Assembly: GCF_020179605.1 (NCBI RefSeq)
Contig: NZ_JAINZO010000001.1
Span: 1,336,789 to 1,400,788, forward strand
Reading direction: 5' to 3'
Origin: Geomonas agri
Lineage (GTDB): Bacteria; Desulfobacterota; Desulfuromonadia; Geobacterales; Geobacteraceae
Length of the DNA stretch: 64,000 nucleotides
Position numbers and translations under genes: made by a program. The notes under the pieces are model-generated. The model was not told the DNA's origin, searched no databases, and saw only the letters and a list, made by a program, of their open reading frames with translations. Below, in pieces: positions 46,014 to 53,430 of this stretch; positions within the stretch are counted from its first letter, which is position 1, and each line of letters begins with the position of its first letter.

Positions 46014-46056
46014 AGCGCCTCCTTCCGAAGCCGTAGCTCCGTATCCATAGCGTGGC

Positions 46057-46070
46057 GGGCGCCGTTGCCC
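46057..46070 (-). promoter_or_regulatory. Single ANTAR-like hairpin in the nifV leader
   Basis: In RNA, GGGC-AACGGC-GCCC forms a four-pair hairpin whose hexaloop has A1 and G4. No clear P1 and no U-rich terminator are present. The 3' arm GCGCC could instead pair with GGCGC next to the ribosome site (46015-46019), suggesting control of translation. Confidence 0.45.
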
Positions 46071-46100
46071 TCAAACTGCCGTGAAGCATTGACCTTGTAG

Positions 46101-46116
46101 AGCAGAAGCTGTGCCA
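46101..46116 (-). promoter_or_regulatory. Sigma-54 promoter of nifV
   Basis: The minus-strand TGGCACAGCTTCTGCT has a perfect -24 box and the same CTGCT -12 box as the nifH promoter, at the right spacing. The start site would be near 46091, about 78 bases before the nifV start codon. Confidence 0.78.
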
Positions 46117-46351
46117 GTGGCAGAAAATAGTAGGTATACGCAAACGCTAACTGCGCAAGTGGTCGAATTGAGTCGAAAAATAATGAATTTAGAACTTCAT
46201 TTAGGTGGGTGGTGTTGAAAGGGAGCATGTCACGACTACCAGCAGCGCGCTTAAATTAACAGCAGAAGCCGCCTTGGGAAACTCATGCACGACACCTTTT
46301 TGTCTTATATTGCTGGTAGACTGTATGCGATAGAGAAACAAAGGAGTCTTT
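46117..46351. other. Spacer between nifV promoter and the ABM gene
   Basis: No coding sequence is seen. A TGGTAGACTGT word at 46314-46324, like an extended -10 box, lies about 30 bp before the ABM gene start without a clear -35 box. Confidence 0.4.
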
Positions 46352-46912
46352 ATGCCAGATTTAGCTGATCAGGGCGCGACGGTCGTCATCACGCACCGGG
46401 TAAAAGACGGGCACCAGGACGGCTACAACGAGTGGTTGGAGGAGATTGGCCCTTTATGCAGAGCCTCTCGTGGCCATCTCGACTGGCATATCGTCCGCCC
46501 CCTTCCCGGCCTATCCGAGACCTATACCGTAATCATCCGATTCGATACCGTGGAGAACCTACAGGCGTGGATGAATTCGGATTCACGCCGGTACCTGATA
46601 GAGAAAGTGCGCCCTTTGCTCGCAGGCGACGACGACTTTTTTGTTCGTAGCGGACTCGACTTCTGGTTTACCCCCCAAGGTGCGAAAGCAAAAGTGCCGG
46701 TCCGCTGGAAGCAGTTCCTGGTTACGTGGTCGGCAATCTTTCCGCTGGCTTCCTGCGTACCCCTTGCCGTGCTGCCACTGCTGCGCTGGCTTGGCGTGCC
46801 GCATCTCTCCTACTTCGACACCCTCTTCATTTCGGGCGTGATCGTTTTCCTCATGGTCTACCTGGTCATGCCGCGTTATACCCGATTGGTGCAGCGCTGG
46901 CTTTTTCGCTAA
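46352..46912 (+). CDS. ABM-domain membrane protein
   Basis: The antibiotic biosynthesis monooxygenase (ABM) fold occurs in small oxygenases and in signalling proteins. The 186-aa product has an N-terminal ABM domain (VVITHRVKDGHQDGYNEWLEEI, HLDWHIVRPLPGLSETYTVIIRFDT, LQAWMNSDSRRYLIEKVRPLL), then two C-terminal membrane helices (WSAIFPLASCVPLAVLPLL and TLFISGVIVFLMVYLVM). The ATG follows AAAGGAG. This architecture is common in uncharacterised bacterial proteins and no substrate can be named. Confidence 0.8.
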   Translation: MPDLADQGATVVITHRVKDGHQDGYNEWLEEIGPLCRASRGHLDWHIVRPLPGLSETYTVIIRFDTVENLQAWMNSDSRRYLIEKVRPLLAGDDDFFVRSGLDFWFTPQGAKAKVPVRWKQFLVTWSAIFPLASCVPLAVLPLLRWLGVPHLSYFDTLFISGVIVFLMVYLVMPRYTRLVQRWLFR

Positions 46913-46973
46913 TCAACTCCTGCCCCCATATTCCATCATATTTGAGGCGCCTTTCTTTGCTGCAATAGTAACG

Positions 46974-47232
46974 ATGCCTGCCGCTAATCCTACCGACGCT
47001 CCAAAAAGCGGCGCAGCCCAGCAGGCTGCCGGTTAAACCTGCCGTTAAGAAGACAGTAGCCAAGACTCCCGGTAACAAGCTCACCTATGCGGGGGCGGTG
47101 CTGGATCTCGAAGTTCAGGACGAGCGGTTCGAGAAATACTTGCCACAGCCCCGTCCCTATCAGCTACAGGCATGCCCGGCTGACGGCGCGGGCATGCCTT
47201 TCCTGCCAGCCGTGCCAATACCTTCCTGTTGA
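46974..47232 (+). pseudogene. Possible frameshifted small gene
   Basis: An ATG at 46974 opens a 20-codon Ala/Pro-rich frame (MPAANPTDAPKSGAAQQAAG) that ends at a TAA. The +1 frame continues with a similar basic, Ala/Lys-rich segment (VKPAVKKTVAKTPGNKL) and then YAGAVLDLEVQDERFEKYLPQP, to a TGA at 47230. A single-base loss near 47032 would join them. There is no ribosome site and no recognised family, so this may be chance. The surrounding 527-bp gap holds no other gene candidate. Confidence 0.25.
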
Positions 47233-47439
47233 TCACTATGCGCCTGCCGTACAGCAGTTCATTCCCGTAATTCGTGAATCTCGGTTCAGTCGAGTCACGA
47301 TATTCAAAGAAAATTCGTTAACTGTGATCCAAGTTACATCTAAATACTACGTTTTACTCCAATCTTCCTTTACACAGTGGATGCTCTCAGTCTCGTAGTA
47401 TGGCGAAAACAACGTCATTAGCTGTAAAAGGAGGACGTG

Positions 47440-47661
47440 GTGGCTTCCAGAGATCGTAGTGGCGGTGCAAAGCTCGATTCAGCAGAATATTGTGTCCTGC
47501 AGGTGCAGCTCTCCCGAAAAGGGGCGGTGGCCACTTCCCCGCCCCAGACGCATTTCGTGACGGTCGACAACCGGATGGAGACCCTCGACTTCGTCCACAA
47601 CAACCTGGACCTTTGCGCTAAGAACATCATCAAGCTGCTCCGAGGCAAAGTGGATAAATAA
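47440..47661 (+). CDS. Small hypothetical protein
   Basis: The 73-aa product (MASRDRSGGAKLDSAEYCVLQVQL...) shows a strand-rich first half and a helix near the end (LDFVHNNLDLCAKNIIKLLRG). A strong AAAGGAGG site lies five bases before the GTG at 47440, which favours this over the GTG at 47437. No family was recognised. It stands alone between a gene-poor gap and a two-way terminator. Confidence 0.5.
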   Translation: MASRDRSGGAKLDSAEYCVLQVQLSRKGAVATSPPQTHFVTVDNRMETLDFVHNNLDLCAKNIIKLLRGKVDK

Positions 47662-47692
47662 AAAATCCCCGGAGAAAATTCCCCGGGGATGA
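47661..47692 (-). terminator. Terminator between the small hypothetical and DUF1499 genes
   Basis: An ATCCCCGG/CCGGGGAT stem is followed on the minus strand by TTTTTTATTT, ending the DUF1499 transcript. On the plus strand the hairpin is present but without a T run. Confidence 0.75.
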
Positions 47693-47734
47693 AAAGTTAC
47701 CGGCGAAGCTAGCCCTGGCGGCTGCCCTCTCGCC

Positions 47735-48493
47735 TTACTGGTGGCCCGGCGCCATCTTCGCAATGAAGGTACGCACCCTTTTCGCGTTGGTGCCGATATC
47801 CGAAATGCCGACGCGCGATACGGAGCGGATGTCGAGCAGTGATCGATTACCCGCCGGGACGACGCGGATCACGATGTCGTCCTTGAATCCGAACCACCTT
47901 GTCATATCGGAAGCCTCGATAATTCCCTCTGCCGGGCGCTCAGCCACGATGTCCCACCCCAGCTCTCTTGCCGTCAGCAGCGCCATCTTGTAGGTCTCGT
48001 TGGCCGGAAGTGCCATAACAATCGTCTTCAGGTCAGGATACGCCTTCATCTGCTGGGTAGCGACCTCGACCCCACCATACCTGACACCGGCATGGCGCGC
48101 GGTGCTGATCGCCACGAAGTGCGGTGGGTTGTTGAGGTCCGTGCTGATGTCGTGGATGCGCGGATAGCTTTGGGCCTGGATCTTCCAGTACAACGGAATG
48201 CTGAACGACACCAAGGCGAGGATCAGGGCGATCAGCGATACGAAGATGCCCCTGAAGTGCCTTTTCCTTGCCGAGATCACGCTGGAAGCAAGCGCCACTA
48301 CGGCGCAACCCAACCCGATGTAGCCGGCCGACTTGATCATGGCGAAGCCGGTCCTGAAGTCCCAGGCGTGGAGCCTGGCTCCGGGGCCGGAACAGAAGAG
48401 CAGTAAAAACGCAAAAGCGGCGCAGGCAACTGCGAAAAGCGGCAGCACCATCGCTGTGCTGCGGACGGAAGTAGTTCTCTCATCCTGTTCCAT
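47735..48493 (-). CDS. DUF1499 membrane protein
   Basis: The 252-aa product has three membrane helices (VLPLFAVACAAFAFLLLFCS, SAGYIGLGCAVVALASSVIS, FRGIFVSLIALILALVSFSIPLYW). A C-terminal soluble DUF1499 domain follows (RIHDISTDLNNPPHF, GWDIVAERPAEGIIEASDMTRWFGFKDDIVIRV, DIRSVSRVGISDIGTNAKRVRTF). The family has no known function. The ATG at 48493 follows GGGAGG, while the upstream extension is poor in protein character. Confidence 0.82.
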   Translation of the reverse strand: MEQDERTTSVRSTAMVLPLFAVACAAFAFLLLFCSGPGARLHAWDFRTGFAMIKSAGYIGLGCAVVALASSVISARKRHFRGIFVSLIALILALVSFSIPLYWKIQAQSYPRIHDISTDLNNPPHFVAISTARHAGVRYGGVEVATQQMKAYPDLKTIVMALPANETYKMALLTARELGWDIVAERPAEGIIEASDMTRWFGFKDDIVIRVVPAGNRSLLDIRSVSRVGISDIGTNAKRVRTFIAKMAPGHQ

Positions 48494-48530
48494 ATCGCCT
48501 CCCTTCCAGAGTAATGCTCTCCGGATGACT

Positions 48531-48573
48531 ACCCGCACCCCACCCTTCCCCCTCCTGGGGAGGGAGACGCACC
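48531..48573. repeat. REP-like palindrome upstream of the DUF1499 gene
   Basis: CCCTTCCCCCTCCTGGGGAGGG is a member of the dispersed CCCTC/GAGGG palindrome family. It lies in the spacer between the methyltransferase and DUF1499 genes. Confidence 0.5.
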
Positions 48574-48613
48574 ACCCTTGACGTCATCGACGTCCTGCAC
48601 GCTCAGTGATGGT

Positions 48614-49615
48614 TCAGGGCACAACCCCGGCGATGACACCGGCGCCGTTGGGCAACTCGATGGGGAGCCGGCGCACCCCGGTCGCACCTGCTTTTTCCAG
48701 CATCTCGAAAAGCTCACCCTGGCTGTACGCCTGTCCATCCGGTGTCCCAAGCAGCATGTTCAGCGAGAAAAGCGCCGGGAACACCGGTGCGTCCTTCTTG
48801 TCGTTAAGTATGAACTCCTGGATAAGGATCATGCCGCCGGGTTCGAGGGCTGTCACGGCTTTTTTCAGCACGGAAGCGCAGGTGCCCGGACCGATACCGT
48901 GCAGCACGTGCGACAGCCAAGCCACGTCGAACCCCTCTGGCAGGTCGTCCTGCTCGAAGTCAGTGGGCACGAACCCGATGCGGTCGGAGAGCTCGAAGCG
49001 CGCCACGGTCTGTTCGGCGAAACTCCTGGTGGTCGGCAGATCGCAGATAACGGCATCGAGTTGAGGGTTGTGCAGGCAGAAATGGATGGCGTAGGTACCG
49101 GGACCGCCGCCAAGATCGAGCAAACGCCTGCGTCCCTGCAGGTCGATCTGGGGGACTATCTTCGGAGCCAGAATCATGGCGAGGTTGAACATCCCCATCA
49201 GGAAGCTCTCGCGAGAGCTTTCGACGTCTTCGTGGGAAACCCGTTCCCGGACCGGTTGCCCGGTTTTCACAGCTTCGTCAAGCCGGCTCCAACCGGCTAC
49301 CAGGTGATGGTGATGCATGATGATGTGGCCGAGATAGTCCGGTGAGGTGCGGCTGAGGAACTTGGCGGAAAACGGGGTGGCGGCGTAGAGGCGGTCTTCC
49401 TTTTTCAGCAGTCCCAGCGCGGTCAAGGCGTCCAGCAGCATGGCCATCCCGCGCGCGTCGGAAGCGGTCGCGCCTGCCAGTTCCACCGCCGTCATCGAAC
49501 TCGTGGCTAGCGGCGTGAAAACGTTCAGTTTCACCCCGGCGTGCAGGGTGCAGGTGCTCCAGTACGAGCCGGATAGTTCAAGAAGTGATGCCGGCGTCCA
49601 TTCTTTCAATTCCAC
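48614..49615 (-). CDS. SAM-dependent O-methyltransferase (ASMT-like)
   Basis: The family methylates hydroxyl groups of small molecules. The 333-aa product has an N-terminal dimerisation winged helix (LLELSGSYWSTCTLHAGVKLNVF, TASDARGMAMLLDALTALGLL) and a Rossmann core with the SAM loop LLDLGGGPGTYAIHFC. The acidic VICDLPTT motif and the catalytic-region His in WLSHVLHGIG follow. The GTG at 49615 follows GGGAGGAG and is preferred over the upstream ATG at 49711. No biosynthetic neighbours help to name the substrate. Confidence 0.82.
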   Translation of the reverse strand: MELKEWTPASLLELSGSYWSTCTLHAGVKLNVFTPLATSSMTAVELAGATASDARGMAMLLDALTALGLLKKEDRLYAATPFSAKFLSRTSPDYLGHIIMHHHHLVAGWSRLDEAVKTGQPVRERVSHEDVESSRESFLMGMFNLAMILAPKIVPQIDLQGRRRLLDLGGGPGTYAIHFCLHNPQLDAVICDLPTTRSFAEQTVARFELSDRIGFVPTDFEQDDLPEGFDVAWLSHVLHGIGPGTCASVLKKAVTALEPGGMILIQEFILNDKKDAPVFPALFSLNMLLGTPDGQAYSQGELFEMLEKAGATGVRRLPIELPNGAGVIAGVVP

Positions 49616-49745
49616 GTTCTCCTCCCTCGACGGTATTCCCGGTGGCACCGGATTCACATGAAATAGAGCAATGCTCCTGAAATCATTAAAACGGGGCAAG
49701 TTTACCTGCACGTGACTAGGGCGTCAAGCTCGGGACGCGTGTAAC

Positions 49746-49782
49746 TGGCAAAAGAAGAGGGTGCGCCTGTCGGCCCACCCTC
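49746..49782 (-). terminator. Intrinsic terminator after nrfA
   Basis: On the minus strand, GAGGGTG pairs with CACCCTC around a 12-base loop, followed by TTCTTTT. It lies about 30 bp past the nrfA stop. Confidence 0.7.
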
Positions 49783-49811
49783 CCCTCACTACCTTATCCC
49801 GCGGCTTGTGC

Positions 49812-51290
49812 CTACTTGACCAGCGTCGGCGGCAGGATCTCGTGCTCCTTCCTGAACTGCAGCTTCTTGGTACCGCGGTTGTTGGTGTACTTGGCAAGCT
49901 CCAGGTCGACCTTTTCCGGAACCCGCTCGCCGGCTTTGGCCAACAACTGGCGCAGGTGCATGTCGGCACCGGCAGCGTGGCTTGCGGCATCATCGATGAC
50001 ACGCATTGCCTCGGCCGGGTTATGGAAGCCGGTGGAATTCTCAGCCCCGAGGAAGATCAGGCGGTAGAAGGCCTGCTCGTAGTGTTCCCTGGCCATGCCG
50101 TACAGCTCCTTATCGACGGGTTTGCCGGCGGCCGCGGCCTTGTTGGCCATCTCGAAGAGCTTGGCATCGGCGGCGACGGCGTACCCGGTTTTCAGGTAGC
50201 GGTCGATGAAGCGGTCCTGGATGCCGATCACCTTTTGCCGCAGTTGCGCCGGCGTCTCGCTGTGACAGGCGGCGCAGGCGGACATGCTCCCCTTAAGCGG
50301 GCTCATGATCCTGTGATCGGTCAACTCTTCGTTGTTCGAGGTCATCATCGGCATGTGGCAGTCTGCGCAGGTCACCCCGGCCAGGTAGTGGGGGCTCTGG
50401 TTGGAGTAGAACTCGTACTCGGGGTGGCGTATGAAGGCCAGCTTGAACCCGGTGACCGCCTGGACCCATTCCCCGTGTGAGGGCGAGCTCTTGATCTGCT
50501 TGATAATGTTCTCGATGGTGATGTGCCCTTCGTTGCTGCCTGCCCAGGGGAAGACCACGTCGGTAGAATGCATGTCCTTGTCCTTGGGGATCATGTAGGT
50601 GACGTGGCACTGGGCGCAGACGAAGGTGCGCTTCTGCTCTCGCGTCAGCCGGTCCTGATCTAGCCCAATCTCTTTCAGGGCCTTGCCCAAGGTGAAGCCG
50701 CGCGAGATCCTGAGCGCCATCCCCCTGTTGTCGTGGCAGTCGATACAGGCGACACCGAGGGTCTGGTTGGCCTTGGGAAGGCGCGCCAGTACTTCCTTGT
50801 ACGGAGTCGAGAAGTAGGCCTGTCCCATCTCCTTGGCGAGCTTGGGCGCGTAGGGAGTCTTGCAGGTGAGACAGGCGCCGCCGGCCTTGATTCTTCCGGG
50901 ATCGACCTCGAGCTGGTCCTGCACCATGTAATAGTGCCCTCGCGGCTCGTTGTATTCAGCTCCGAAGCCCCAACCGTTGTACAAAAGCGCCAGGAAAGGG
51001 TATTCGTCGAGCTTGTCTCTTCTTTCCTCGCCGACGTCGTACCCCCGCTTGTACTTGCTGAGCCCGGCAGGCGTGGGCTCGCTGGTGAGCTTCCACTGCT
51101 GGTAATGGACCGGGTACAGTTTTCCCCATCGCGCCGGATCAATGGCCGCATCGGCCGGGTCCAGCGGCGCTTCTGTCACTTGTGTTGGTTGAACCTCGGC
51201 AGCGCGGTGGCTGCAACCGGCCCAGATTGCGGTGGCCGCCAGCGTGGCAAGGACGGCGACAGTGCATTTCGTGGCGATCTTCACACCCAT
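49812..51290 (-). CDS. nrfA: NrfA, pentaheme cytochrome c nitrite reductase
   Basis: NrfA reduces nitrite to ammonium with six electrons in the periplasm. The 492-aa protein has an export signal (VAVLATLAATAIWAGCSH, with a possible lipobox), the catalytic heme motif CLTCK and four further heme motifs CIDCH, CAQCH, CADCH and CAACH. The KDMHSTDVVFPW segment also fits the family. No nrfH quinol dehydrogenase is adjacent, so its electron donor must be encoded elsewhere. A palindrome 52 bp upstream may be an operator. Confidence 0.95.
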   Translation of the reverse strand: MGVKIATKCTVAVLATLAATAIWAGCSHRAAEVQPTQVTEAPLDPADAAIDPARWGKLYPVHYQQWKLTSEPTPAGLSKYKRGYDVGEERRDKLDEYPFLALLYNGWGFGAEYNEPRGHYYMVQDQLEVDPGRIKAGGACLTCKTPYAPKLAKEMGQAYFSTPYKEVLARLPKANQTLGVACIDCHDNRGMALRISRGFTLGKALKEIGLDQDRLTREQKRTFVCAQCHVTYMIPKDKDMHSTDVVFPWAGSNEGHITIENIIKQIKSSPSHGEWVQAVTGFKLAFIRHPEYEFYSNQSPHYLAGVTCADCHMPMMTSNNEELTDHRIMSPLKGSMSACAACHSETPAQLRQKVIGIQDRFIDRYLKTGYAVAADAKLFEMANKAAAAGKPVDKELYGMAREHYEQAFYRLIFLGAENSTGFHNPAEAMRVIDDAASHAAGADMHLRQLLAKAGERVPEKVDLELAKYTNNRGTKKLQFRKEHEILPPTLVK

Positions 51291-51341
51291 CTTTGGTTCC
51301 TCCCTTTTCGTGATGGTGGACAGCTACTTAGGAAACCAGAC

Positions 51342-51360
51342 TAGATGAGTCTATCATCTA
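51342..51360. promoter_or_regulatory. Palindrome upstream of nrfA, candidate operator
   Basis: TAGATGA-GTCTA-TCATCTA is a perfect 7+7 inverted repeat, 52 bp before the nrfA start codon. The AGATG/CATCT halves recall NsrR-type sites for nitric-oxide response, but the spacing is shorter than usual. The regulator is unproven. Confidence 0.4.
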
Positions 51361-51477
51361 TTTTTCCAATGGCTGTCGGAGAAGGGTATGAAGTGTAAGA
51401 AAAAACGAGACGCAGACGCAGGGGGGGGACTGTTCAGGGCGGAGCATAGGGGGATGGTGGCGACTTTTGCCGACAGC

Positions 51478-52380
51478 TCAACCGATGGTGAGGCGGTTCT
51501 TGCCGGCGGCCTTGCTCTGATACATCAGGGCATCGGCGCGCGCCAGGAGGGTCTGCACGGTATCGTTCTCGACGGCCATGGTGGCCCCGATAGAAATGGT
51601 GACACGAAGGGCTTCCCCCTCCACCAGCACGAAGGATTTCTCCACCAGGCGGCGCAAACGCTGCCCCATATGCTTCAGGTTGGCGGCCGTCACGTTGCGG
51701 ATGATGCCGACGAATTCCTCCCCTCCCCAGCGGCCGTAGAGGTCGAAGGGACGGGAATTGGCACTCAGCGTGCCGGCGACGAACTGCAGCACGCGGTCTC
51801 CGGTCTCGTGCCCGTAACAGTCGTTGATGGTCTTGAAGTCGTCGAGGTCCATGAAGAGGATGCCGAAGGGGATATCGTAGCGGTTCAGCTCCTCCAGGCG
51901 GGACTCCAGCTCACGGTCCAGGTAGCGGCGATTGGCCAACTGGGTCAGGCCGTCCAAAAGGGCGAGCTTTTCCAGCTCCTGGAGCCGTTGGTCGTTGTCG
52001 ACCTGGCCGCTGTTGTCGGAGAACATCTCCACGCCGCCTATCACCGTGCCGTTTTCGTCGGTGAGCGGCATGACGCGAACCAGCACCGGGATCCGGTGGC
52101 CGCTCTTGTGGTGTAGAAACACCTGCGCGTCGTGGGGAGTACCGGAGCCGATGGTCGAGGCGAGGGGGCATTCGCTGCAACAGAGGTTAAGGCCTACGTC
52201 GTCGACATGACACAGGATGTTGTCAGCGCACGGCTTGCCGATCACCTCTTCGGCGCTGTACCCGGAGATCCTTTCGGCGGCATGGTTCCAAAAGATAATC
52301 TTCCTGTCGGTGTCGACGATATAGAGGCCGTCACGCAGGTCTTCTATGATCTTTTTGTACGCATCACGACTGAGGTACAT
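51478..52380 (-). CDS. PAS-GGDEF diguanylate cyclase
   Basis: It makes the second messenger c-di-GMP. The 300-aa product has an N-terminal PAS domain (IIEDLRDGLYIVDTDRKIIFWNHAAERISGYSAEEVIGK) containing a Cys cluster CHVDDVGLNLCCSECPL that is often seen in Geobacter PAS sensors. The cyclase domain follows, with signature GRWGGEEFVGII, DLDDFKTINDCYGH and SIGATMA. No RxxD inhibitory site is clear. The ATG at 52380 (MYLSRDAYKK) was chosen over 52461 because the extra N-terminus lacks a ribosome site. Confidence 0.9.
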   Translation of the reverse strand: MYLSRDAYKKIIEDLRDGLYIVDTDRKIIFWNHAAERISGYSAEEVIGKPCADNILCHVDDVGLNLCCSECPLASTIGSGTPHDAQVFLHHKSGHRIPVLVRVMPLTDENGTVIGGVEMFSDNSGQVDNDQRLQELEKLALLDGLTQLANRRYLDRELESRLEELNRYDIPFGILFMDLDDFKTINDCYGHETGDRVLQFVAGTLSANSRPFDLYGRWGGEEFVGIIRNVTAANLKHMGQRLRRLVEKSFVLVEGEALRVTISIGATMAVENDTVQTLLARADALMYQSKAAGKNRLTIG

Positions 52381-52527
52381 CGCCAGGAGGCTCCTTCGGA
52401 GAGAAAGGGAGGCCGAACCGCTACCCGAAGGAAGGACGGAGGCAACCGGTGCATTAAACATGTGTCGTCGAACGGTTAATGAGTATAGCGTCCATCACCG
52501 TGTTGTCAAAAGAAAAGCCCGAAGCGG

Positions 52528-53430
52528 TCACACTCCCAGGATCAATCCTTCCAGCAGTCCCGAGTCGCTAACCTTGAAGGTGCGGAAACCGAATTCGCGC
52601 ATGGTGGTGAGCACCACCAGGATGCCCGCGATGATCAGGTCTTCCCGCCCCGGTTCCAGGCCCGGCACCTGCAGGCGCTGCTGCGGCGTGAGGGGGAGCA
52701 GTCGCTCGAACATCGCCTCGACCTTGGCCAGGGGCAAGGTGTGGTTGTTGACCTTTTTGTAGTCGTAGTCGGTCATGCCAAGGTCGATGGCGGCCAGGGT
52801 GGTCGCAGTTCCGGCCGTTCCCACCAGGGTCGCCCCACTGAAGCGCTCGTCAAGCCCCTCCCCCGCCAGTTCGCTGGCAAACTTGCGCAGTTCGCGCCGG
52901 ATCTTGTCTTCCATTTCGGCCGCCCCAGCTTTCCCCTCGGTGAGGCGCACCACCCCTATGGGGAGGCTGCGGGAAAACAGCGGTTTTTGCGCCGCGGCCA
53001 GGGTGTACTCGGTGCTCCCCCCGCCCACGTCGAACACAGCCAGGTCGTCATCCTTGTTGTCCAGGATCGAGGCGACGCCCCGCAAGGTGAGCATAGCCTC
53101 CTCGTTGCCGTCGATGACCTCGAGGGCAATACCGGTCTCTTCCAGGACGCGGTTGCAGAACTCGGCGCCGTTTTTGGCGTCGCGCACCGCAGAGGTCGCT
53201 ACCGCCCTGAGTCGCACTACGCCGTGGCTGGCCATGTCGGCCGCGAACTCCTTAAGCGCGGCCAGGGATCGCTCCTGCGCCTCCGGTGAGAGCCCGGTCT
53301 CGCGGGTGAAACCGCCCCCCAGCCTGGTAATGATGCGTTTCAAAAGCACCTGGTGGTACGGGTTGCGGGTGGCGATCTGAAGCCGCGCGGTGTTGGTGCC
53401 GAGGTCGATGGCGGCTACTTTTCCGGTCAT
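52528..53430 (-). CDS. Ppx/GppA-family phosphatase
   Basis: These enzymes degrade polyphosphate or pppGpp. The 300-aa protein has the actin-like ATPase fold with AAIDLGTNTARLQIA, RAVATSAVRDAKNGAEF, the Gly-rich FDVGGGSTEYTLA and TLVGTAGTATTLAAIDL. It is the short form, without the C-terminal HD domain. Its ATG overlaps the stop of the Na/Pi transporter gene (ATGA), so uptake and turnover of phosphate are coexpressed. Confidence 0.9.
   Translation of the reverse strand: MTGKVAAIDLGTNTARLQIATRNPYHQVLLKRIITRLGGGFTRETGLSPEAQERSLAALKEFAADMASHGVVRLRAVATSAVRDAKNGAEFCNRVLEETGIALEVIDGNEEAMLTLRGVASILDNKDDDLAVFDVGGGSTEYTLAAAQKPLFSRSLPIGVVRLTEGKAGAAEMEDKIRRELRKFASELAGEGLDERFSGATLVGTAGTATTLAAIDLGMTDYDYKKVNNHTLPLAKVEAMFERLLPLTPQQRLQVPGLEPGREDLIIAGILVVLTTMREFGFRTFKVSDSGLLEGLILGV

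Noticed and set aside
47087..47398. A 103-aa plus-strand open frame
   Set aside because: It is Cys/Ser/Arg-rich with no ribosome site or family, and lies in a gene-poor stretch.
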